In this document: one piece after another, positions 5,198-10,473 of the stretch
Layout of the letters: the number at the start of each line of letters is the position of its first letter
Numbering within the stretch: the first letter of the stretch is position 1
Assembly (NCBI GenBank): GCA_031280945.1
Contig: JAITGB010000248.1
Coordinates: 1-10,473, forward strand
Reading direction: 5' to 3'
DNA length: 10,473 nucleotides
Source: Spirochaetales bacterium
GTDB lineage: Bacteria; Spirochaetota; Spirochaetia; DTKZ01
The notes under the pieces: generated by a model
What the model was told of the DNA's origin: nothing
Database searches by the model: none
The model's input: only the letters and a program-made list of their open reading frames with translations
Translations under genes and position numbers: made by a program

Positions 5198-8100
5198 ATG
5201 GAATTTACACTGGGCAACCTGGTTGTGCTGGGTATCGTTATAATTATTCTCGCGCTCTACCGCAGGCTCGATGCGAATAACCGTTCTCTTGAGCTTATTC
5301 GCAAGTACGCGGAGAAGGCCCAAAAAGAACTTGATGCTGTTGTGGAGGAAAAGGCCCAGAGCCTTAGGGATATTGGAATAGAGGTCGATGTCCACAAACG
5401 CACGGCGGAAGAGATTTTAAAGCGCAGTCAAGGTATTCAGGAAGAAATAAAAGGCAACAACTCTGCAATTGATTCTCTGGGGCTGCGCATAAAGGAATAC
5501 GACCACGTACTCGATGAGCTTATGCAGATGACGCGGCGGGCTGAGGAAAACCTGGGCCGCATCAAGGAAGAGTCGGAATTTGTTGATTCGGTGGCCAAAA
5601 GGGTGCGTACGGCTGCGTCAAAGATGGAAGAGCTTGAGGCTGGCCTGCCGGCTCTTCTTCAGCGTTTTCAAACCAGCAACACGGAAAACCTTATGGGCGT
5701 GCAGAAAAATCTTCTGGACAGCGCTGCCCAAAAAACCCAAATTCTGGCCGGGGAGATAAAAACCGCGGAGGCCAAAGCGGAGGAAATGACCCGCTTTATG
5801 AAAACCGCTGAGGCGGAAAATATCCGCGCTTCTGACCGCATGAAAATGGAAATCCAGAACTTTGGCAATCAGCTCGTGGAGAAGGTTTCCATTGAACTTG
5901 CCCAAATCGAAAAAGACTACGGCGCGAAGCTCCAGGAGGCGGCATCCCGTGGAGAGGCCCTTGAAACCTTTGCTTTTTCCAAACTCAAGGAACACATCGA
6001 GGGGAAATTAAGAGGCGTTTCGGAGGAGCTTGTAACGCGCATCAATTCTGGCAAGACGGAAATTGAAGCGAAGATGGGGGGCCTTGATTCTTTTATCGAG
6101 ACTATGCGCGGGGAGGCGGAGGCGAGCCTTGAGGCAATCAAGAGCGGAAACGCGCAGGCCCTGCGTGAATACGAGACAAGCGTCAGGGATAAACTAGACT
6201 CTCTTGAAGGCAGCCTCTATCAGGCGGAGAGGGATTTTGAGGGGAAAATCGCGGCTCTGGGAGGAAAAATAGAAGGCGTCTCGCGGGAACTTGTGGCGCG
6301 TATTGACTCTGACAAGACGGAAATTGAAGCGAAGATGGGGGGCCTTGATTCTTTTATTGAGACTATGCGCGGGGAGGCGGAGGCGAGCATTGAGGCAATC
6401 AAGAGCGGAAACGCGCAGGCTCTGCGTGAATACGAGACAAGCGTCAAGGATAAGATAGACTCTCTTGAAGGCAGTCTCTACCAGGCGGAGAAGGATTTTG
6501 AGGGGAAAATCGCGGCCCTGGAAGGGAAGCACGATGAGGCCATTACGGAGTACGGCGCGTCCATAAACAGCAAAATAGCGGAGCTTGAAGAAGCCGCGGA
6601 AAAATCCGAAAAAACTTTTGAAGCGAGAATTGTCCGCCTTGACGAGGAAAATTCTCGCCGTCTTGAAGCTCTCGCCTCCCGCGCGCAGGGGGATATTGAG
6701 GAGAAAACCGAAAATCTCCGCGCGGAAGTGCAAGAGAGGGTGGAGAGAGCGCGGGAGGCGGCGGACCTTTCGCGGGCTTCCCTGGAGGAGGCTTTCTCCG
6801 GCCTGCAGAACAGGGTGGACGGCGAAATAAGCCGTCTTGGGGAAAGCCTTGCCGCGGCGGAAAAACGCGCGGCGGAATTTTCCTCGGGCCTTGAATCCTT
6901 TGTCGCGGAGAGCCGGGACCGTATTTCCGGGGAAACCGAAGAGGTTTCGCGCAGGTTCGCTTCGTTTGCGGGAGAGATTTCACAGCGCGGCGAAGAAATA
7001 AACAGTACGCTTGATGAGCTTGAAAACTCTCTCCGCGAAAAGGCCGAAAGCGCTTCGGGCCGCATGGATTCCCGCCTACAGGAATTCCTGAAAGACTACG
7101 AAGTAAAAGTGGCGGATATGCGCGCCGAAGGTGAGAGGCTCTGCGAAGAGGCTCTCCAGCAGTGCAGGGACATTGCCCTGCGGAACGAGGAACACATACG
7201 GCAGCAGCTTACCGCTGTTTCGCAAGGACTTGAACACACTGCGGGCGTGGGCCGCGCTCTTGAAGAGAAAACCCAGAACCTTGACGCCTGTCTCAAACGT
7301 TTTGAAGAGGAATACGAAACACGCATTACGGAAACAGGCGAGGCCCTGCAAAGCAGAATTATCGGCGGCCTTGAGGAGAGGCTGGGCGATTACCAGAAAG
7401 ACATAGCCTACAAATTTTCCAGCATAGAAGAAGTTTTTGGGGAAATCGGCGAGCTTGAAAACAAACTCAAGGAACACATGGAAAAAATTTCCCAAAAACT
7501 TCAAGGAGAGTTTACGGCTTTCGGCAAGGCTCTGCACGAGAAGCGCCTCGCGGACAAGGTGGAAGCGGACAAAGTTATGCAGGAACTTCAAGAAGCCATG
7601 TCCGAGCTTGAGGGGGGCATTATGGCCCTCAAGGCAAAGGCCCACGACAATATGTCGGCCAAACTAAAAATACTGGAGGACGATTTCTTTCAGGACCTCC
7701 GCCAGCGTGAGGATGCCATGCAGGAAAGGCTTTCGGTCTGGCAGGCGGACGTTGATGTTTCCCTCGAAAAACTTGCGGAGAAAAACGCGGAGGAGCGCGA
7801 TGCGGCGGAAGCGCGTTACAGCGAAAACCTCAAAGAGCGTTTTTCGGAATTTAAGGGCAGGATGGAACAGCTTTTCGGAACCTGGGAAGAACGTTTTGGC
7901 GAATTTCAGCGCGGCCTTGCATCCCGCATGGACACCTCAAATAGTATTTTTGAATCCTTCCGCTCCGGCGTAGAGGAAAAACTTACAGAGGCAAAGGCCG
8001 CTTCGGAAAATTTCCTGAAAGAAGAAACCTCCCGTCAGGCCGCCGCGCTTGAAAGGGACCTTGTAAAGTTTACGAAGGAGTACGAGGCAAAACTCAAAAC

Positions 8101-9517
8101 CATGACAGGGGCCTTTGAAGAAAAAAGCCGCGAGCTTCGCGCGCAGCTTGAGGCCCTCAAATCCGAAACAGCCCTGGGAGAGGCCGGTGTTTTGCAGAAA
8201 ATCAAAGAGTGCGAGGCTGATGTCGGCAATCAGGTTACTTCCCTCAAAGTGAGCGTTTCGGACACCGTGGCCTCTTTACAGGAAGAGTTTACGCGGCAGA
8301 AAAACGAACTCATCCATGCTACGCGGGAGGAGAGAGCCGCCCTCAAAGATGAACTGCGCAGGCTCGACAGCGAGGCCGGAGAGATGGAAGAAAACTTCCG
8401 CCGCACGAGTGAAACAACCCTGAGCGGCCTTGAAAGCCGCCTTTCGGAATTTAACGAAAAATTTATGCGCGAGACAAACGCGTTTCAAACCGAGGCTGAA
8501 GAAAAAATCCGGGTCTTCCGCACGGGTATTCAGGACACGAGGGAGCAGTTTGACGCCCAGTGCAAAAAACTTTTCGGCCAGCTTGACGACAAGGCCGGCC
8601 TCCTCGGCGCAAACCTTACGGAAATTGACAAGAGACAGAAGAATTTTATCGAGCAGACGAAAATTTTTGAAAGGGCCGATTCCCTGAAGGAAAGCCTGCG
8701 CGAAAGCGTAGAGGAGTTAAAAGCAGGCATAGAACGCACGGACGCTCACCGTAAGGAAATCCGCGGCATAGAAGAAGAGTTCCTCCAAATCCGCAAACTG
8801 GGAGAAAAAGTCTCCGAGAGGATGGCCCGTTTTACCGCGGAAAAACGCAGGTTCGATACCCTGGAGGAAGACTACCAGAGGCTTATCGCCATGTCCGAAT
8901 CTGTCGAACAGAAACTCCAGCGCCTCTATGCTTCGGATGACGCGATTGAGAATATGCAGGCGGCCTTCCGCACCCTTGAAACCCAACAGGCCGAAGTTGA
9001 CGCGCGTTTTGAAAGACTTGAGAAAAAACGCAGAGCCCTCGACCTTACCGCCGAAGGAATTGAAAAAAATCAGGCCGGCCTTGACTCCATAGGAAAACGC
9101 ATTGAGCAGCTTCGCGGGGAAGTCGCCGCGATGCCGGCAAACGTCAACGAAGTAAGCCGCAAGCTCGACGCCATAAACTCCGAAAAAGACAAACTGGATA
9201 ACGCCGTGAAACAGATGGCGGAGATGAAGAGCCTCATGGCCGACCTCGAAAAACGCGCGGAGAAACTGCAAAAAAGCCGCGAGTGGCTTGCGAAGGCGGA
9301 AACCCGCATGGAAGAAATCAACCGTAAAAGCCAGGAAAGGCTCAAACTTCTTGAAAACCTTACGCAGGACAAGGGCGCCCCCGCGGCAAAAAGCATTCAA
9401 GATACAGTACGGCGGCTTTCCCATGAAGGCTGGACTGTTGACGCGATTGCCCAGACAACCAAACTGGGCAGGGGACAGGTGGAGCTTATCCTTGAAATGG
9501 GGCCTGACCCAAAGTAA
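5198..9517 (+). CDS. Giant membrane-anchored coiled-coil protein of SpiroCoCo type
   Basis: The product is 1439 aa. The ATG at 5198 has a strong GGGAGGGGG Shine-Dalgarno 6 nt upstream. Residues about 6-20 (GNLVVLGIVIIILAL) form a single N-terminal membrane segment followed by YRRLD, so the rest should lie in the cytoplasm. From about 25 to 1390 the protein is almost unbroken charged helix (Glu, Lys, Arg, Ala, Leu in heptad-like spacing, very few Pro), meaning a long coiled coil. Residues about 268-441 contain two copies of an 87-aa unit. The last 42 residues (from KSIQDTVRRLSHEG) form a small helix-turn-helix-like domain (GWTVDAIAQTTKLGRGQVELILEM), similar to the short C-terminal HTH seen in some other membrane-anchored coiled-coil proteins. 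The overall plan fits the spirochaete-specific SpiroCoCo family as I remember it. Its function is unknown; a cytoskeletal, cell-shape or flagellar-anchoring role is plausible. It probably shares the HAD promoter. Confidence 0.85.
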   Translation: MEFTLGNLVVLGIVIIILALYRRLDANNRSLELIRKYAEKAQKELDAVVEEKAQSLRDIGIEVDVHKRTAEEILKRSQGIQEEIKGNNSAIDSLGLRIKEYDHVLDELMQMTRRAEENLGRIKEESEFVDSVAKRVRTAASKMEELEAGLPALLQRFQTSNTENLMGVQKNLLDSAAQKTQILAGEIKTAEAKAEEMTRFMKTAEAENIRASDRMKMEIQNFGNQLVEKVSIELAQIEKDYGAKLQEAASRGEALETFAFSKLKEHIEGKLRGVSEELVTRINSGKTEIEAKMGGLDSFIETMRGEAEASLEAIKSGNAQALREYETSVRDKLDSLEGSLYQAERDFEGKIAALGGKIEGVSRELVARIDSDKTEIEAKMGGLDSFIETMRGEAEASIEAIKSGNAQALREYETSVKDKIDSLEGSLYQAEKDFEGKIAALEGKHDEAITEYGASINSKIAELEEAAEKSEKTFEARIVRLDEENSRRLEALASRAQGDIEEKTENLRAEVQERVERAREAADLSRASLEEAFSGLQNRVDGEISRLGESLAAAEKRAAEFSSGLESFVAESRDRISGETEEVSRRFASFAGEISQRGEEINSTLDELENSLREKAESASGRMDSRLQEFLKDYEVKVADMRAEGERLCEEALQQCRDIALRNEEHIRQQLTAVSQGLEHTAGVGRALEEKTQNLDACLKRFEEEYETRITETGEALQSRIIGGLEERLGDYQKDIAYKFSSIEEVFGEIGELENKLKEHMEKISQKLQGEFTAFGKALHEKRLADKVEADKVMQELQEAMSELEGGIMALKAKAHDNMSAKLKILEDDFFQDLRQREDAMQERLSVWQADVDVSLEKLAEKNAEERDAAEARYSENLKERFSEFKGRMEQLFGTWEERFGEFQRGLASRMDTSNSIFESFRSGVEEKLTEAKAASENFLKEETSRQAAALERDLVKFTKEYEAKLKTMTGAFEEKSRELRAQLEALKSETALGEAGVLQKIKECEADVGNQVTSLKVSVSDTVASLQEEFTRQKNELIHATREERAALKDELRRLDSEAGEMEENFRRTSETTLSGLESRLSEFNEKFMRETNAFQTEAEEKIRVFRTGIQDTREQFDAQCKKLFGQLDDKAGLLGANLTEIDKRQKNFIEQTKIFERADSLKESLRESVEELKAGIERTDAHRKEIRGIEEEFLQIRKLGEKVSERMARFTAEKRRFDTLEEDYQRLIAMSESVEQKLQRLYASDDAIENMQAAFRTLETQQAEVDARFERLEKKRRALDLTAEGIEKNQAGLDSIGKRIEQLRGEVAAMPANVNEVSRKLDAINSEKDKLDNAVKQMAEMKSLMADLEKRAEKLQKSREWLAKAETRMEEINRKSQERLKLLENLTQDKGAPAAKSIQDTVRRLSHEGWTVDAIAQTTKLGRGQVELILEMGPDPK
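5999..6521 (+). repeat. Tandem 261-bp duplication inside the coiled-coil gene
   Basis: Two consecutive units of 261 bp (87 codons, offset 6053 to 6314) encode the same block, for example KTEIEAKMGGLDSFIETMRG. Over 6053-6260 against 6314-6521 I count 10 mismatches in 208 bases, several of them silent. The rest of the gene shows no similarly close repeats by eye. Confidence 0.85.
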
Positions 9518-9576
9518 CCCTGCCTTGAGTCTTTCCTGCATTTATTTTTTTGAATAAAAACGCGAGAGCGGGCGCA

Positions 9577-9601
9577 TTTTTTCGGGCTTCGCCCGAAAAA
9601 A
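9577..9601. repeat. Palindrome with TTC loop
   Basis: TTTTTTCGGGC (9577-9587), loop TTC, GCCCGAAAAAA (9591-9601) form a perfect 11-bp stem, 60 bp past the coiled-coil stop. The T and A runs pair with each other within the stem and no free T-tract follows on either strand, so it is not a standard terminator. Confidence 0.75.
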
Positions 9602-9740
9602 CCCCCAGCCCGATAAAACGCGGCTTGTAACTATACGCAAAATCAGGCTAAGTGCGTTATACCAGCACTCCGTGGCTGTGGCCCTAATCGCGTTTTTGAG
9701 GGGGGGGCTTTGCGGGGCTCCGCGCGGCGGAGGGGTTTTA

Positions 9741-9788
9741 GGCCGCGCCGCTTCGCGGCGCGGCCAGCCCCGGCTTCGCCGGGGCTGG
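9741..9788. repeat. Two overlapping GC-rich palindromes with TTC loops
   Basis: GGCCGCGCCGC-TTC-GCGGCGCGGCC (9741-9765) and CCAGCCCCGGC-TTC-GCCGGGGCTGG (9764-9788) are perfect 11-bp stems that share two bases. Because of the overlap both can nearly form at once. They lie in the centre of the inverted-arm element. Confidence 0.8.
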
Positions 9789-9797
9789 GGTTTGCGG

Positions 9798-9830
9798 CCC
9801 GCATGATTTTGCTCCGCAAAATCATGCGGG
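9798..9830. repeat. 15-bp palindrome with TCC loop
   Basis: CCCGCATGATTTTGC (9798-9812), loop TCC, GCAAAATCATGCGGG (9816-9830) is perfect. Its inner part, ATTTTGC-TCC-GCAAAAT, is the reverse complement of the inner part of the hairpin at 4333-4357, so the two belong to one repeat family. Confidence 0.8.
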
Positions 9831-9843
9831 ATACTAGCGCAAG

Positions 9844-9898
9844 GGTTTTGCTTCGATTTTAGCGGTTCGCTTAAAGCGAACCGTAAAGCCGCAAAACC
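9844..9898. repeat. Nested palindrome
   Basis: Outer arms GGTTTTGC (9844-9851) and GCAAAACC (9891-9898) enclose a perfect CGGTTCGCTT/AAGCGAACCG stem (9863-9872, 9874-9883) with one unpaired base between. A further 10-bp stem, AAAATTACCT/AGGTAATTTT, lies at 9925-9946. Confidence 0.7.
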
Positions 9899-10139
9899 AA
9901 TGGATAGAAGCGGAAATCCCGCAGAAAATTACCTCAAGGTAATTTTTGAGGAATTGGAGCGGATAGCCCTCCTCAAAAACGCGATTAGGGTCATAACCAC
10001 ATATTGTTGGTATGACGCACTTAGCATCATTCTGAGTATAGCTAAAATCCGCGTTTTCTCGGACTCGCGAATTTTCTTGCGGAAAATTGCGCTCGGAAAT
10101 GCGCCCATATCTGAAATTCTTTTACGGGCAAAATTCCTC

Positions 10140-10168
10140 TTGCGCGATTTGTGTTTTTTCGTTATGTT
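10140..10168 (+). promoter_or_regulatory. Candidate purB promoter, possibly leaderless
   Basis: TTGCGC (10140-10145), a 17-bp spacer and TATGTT (10163-10168) precede the purB ATG at 10174 by 5 nt. No Shine-Dalgarno is present. The boxes are weaker than those of the HAD promoter, but the geometry is the same. Confidence 0.4.
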
Positions 10169-10173
10169 TATGT

Positions 10174-10473
10174 ATGGAATCTTATGTCCGTTCTGTTTAC
10201 GATAATATTTCTCCTTTAGACCATAGGTATTTTCTTTCCAACAGGGATGTTTTCGCGGAGCTTGGCGCGTTTTTGAGCGAGAACGCGGGGGTGCGCTATT
10301 TTGTGCGGGTGGAGGGGGCGCTTTTGAAGGCGCATTTTTCCGCCGGCGCGGCGCCTTCGCGGGAGGTTTTGGAGGCGGTTGAGGCTTTGCCTGATGTTGT
10401 TACCCCGGATGAGGTGTACGGGGAGGAGGAGAGGACTCAGCACAATATCCGCGCTTTGGTCAATGTCATTAAG
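10174..10473 (+). CDS. purB: Adenylosuccinate lyase, N-terminal part (cut by window end)
   Basis: The first 100 codons of a gene that runs off the window. The product begins MESYVRSVYDNISPLDHRYF; ISPLDHRY is the characteristic start of one PurB lineage. Residues 78-96 (TPDEVYGEEERTQHNIRAL) match the conserved first-domain segment E-x-x-T-x-H-[DN]-[VI]-x-A of the fumarase/aspartase superfamily. PurB splits SAICAR to AICAR and adenylosuccinate to AMP, releasing fumarate, in cytoplasmic purine synthesis. The ATG at 10174 is the best start: the nearby ATGs at 10164 and 10170 are in other frames and the in-frame codons upstream give no family-like sequence. The 5' region has no Shine-Dalgarno and abuts the palindromic element. 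GC-rich codons resemble the HAD and coiled-coil genes, so it looks like a resident gene. Confidence 0.9.
   Translation, partial: MESYVRSVYDNISPLDHRYFLSNRDVFAELGAFLSENAGVRYFVRVEGALLKAHFSAGAAPSREVLEAVEALPDVVTPDEVYGEEERTQHNIRALVNVIK

Larger units (their letters stand above)
9570..10106. mobile_element. MITE-like palindromic element with 86-bp inverted arms
   Basis: Arm 9615-9700 and arm 9972-10057 are inverted copies, 71 of 86 positions identical with no gaps. Outside the arms similarity is weak, but GGGCGCATTT (9570-9579) and AAATGCGCCC (10097-10106) again match as inverted termini, so the element may span 537 bp. The 271-bp centre holds four hairpins and no transposase. I see no target-site duplication at either possible boundary. 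It occupies most of the 656-bp gap between the coiled-coil gene and purB. A non-autonomous transposon or a structured dispersed repeat is the likeliest reading. Confidence 0.6.

Noticed and set aside
6478..7065. Long antisense open frames opposite the coiled-coil gene
   Set aside because: They are Ser/Arg/Phe-rich images of the Glu/Lys/Ala-rich coiled coil, with no start signals or family features. The plus frame is uninterrupted for 1439 codons.
9577..9601. Hairpin after the coiled-coil gene as a Rho-independent terminator
   Set aside because: The T and A runs are part of the stem and no free T-tract follows on either strand, so the usual mechanism is not supported.
9615..10057. Integron attC-like site or retron-type structured RNA
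   Set aside because: The arms lack a recognisable paired RYYYAAC/GTTRRRY core in the right order, and no integrase or reverse transcriptase is in the window.
9900..10205. Plus-strand 101-codon open frame beginning MDRSGNPAENYLKV
   Set aside because: It lies within the inverted-arm element, has no Shine-Dalgarno and overlaps the purB start. In its frame the 15 differences between the two arms fall about evenly on codon positions (6, 5, 4) and many change the residue, so there is no sign of coding selection.

Overview
The window looks like a chromosomal segment of a host-associated spirochaete, most likely a Treponema-type (termite-gut) organism. This is an inference. It rests on a very long membrane-anchored coiled-coil protein of the spirochaete 'SpiroCoCo' type placed directly after a HAD-family hydrolase, on a Gly-rich beta-helix lipoprotein, on a PurB N-terminus beginning with the ISPLDHRY signature, and on GC-rich palindromic repeats filling the gaps between genes.

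Layout. Positions 1-95 hold the last 30 codons of an unrecognised plus-strand gene. Positions 111-164 hold two GC-rich hairpins; the second is an excellent intrinsic terminator for the minus-strand gene that follows. Positions 175-2055 (minus) encode a 626-aa lipoprotein with about ten GGG[IV][YF]-type beta-helix repeats and a good promoter (TTGCAA-N17-TATATT). Positions 2056-2493 are a gap with one copy of a 31-bp repeat and a possible relic of a MotA/TolQ-like gene. Positions 2494-4237 (plus) are a compact two-gene cassette: an AAA/OLD-like ATPase and a DUF4276 (TOPRIM-like) protein. This is the best candidate for a defence system in the window. It is more AT-rich than the genes after it and lies between two identical 31-bp direct repeats. 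Positions 4238-4513 are a palindrome-rich gap ending in a strong promoter that seems to give a leaderless mRNA for the HAD hydrolase (4514-5170). The HAD gene is followed 27 bp later by the 1439-aa coiled-coil protein (5198-9517), probably in the same operon. Positions 9518-10173 are non-coding and contain a large imperfect inverted repeat (two 86-bp arms, 71/86 identical, enclosing four tight hairpins), which resembles a MITE-like element. From 10174 the window ends inside purB (adenylosuccinate lyase), which may also be leaderless.

How the genes fit together. The HAD/coiled-coil pair and purB look like resident genes: a structural or morphology-related operon of unknown mechanism, and purine biosynthesis. 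The lipoprotein is probably exported and exposed, perhaps as an adhesin. The ATPase/DUF4276 pair resembles ATPase-plus-TOPRIM anti-phage modules such as OLD, Gabija and PARIS, and looks like an accessory insertion among dispersed repeats.
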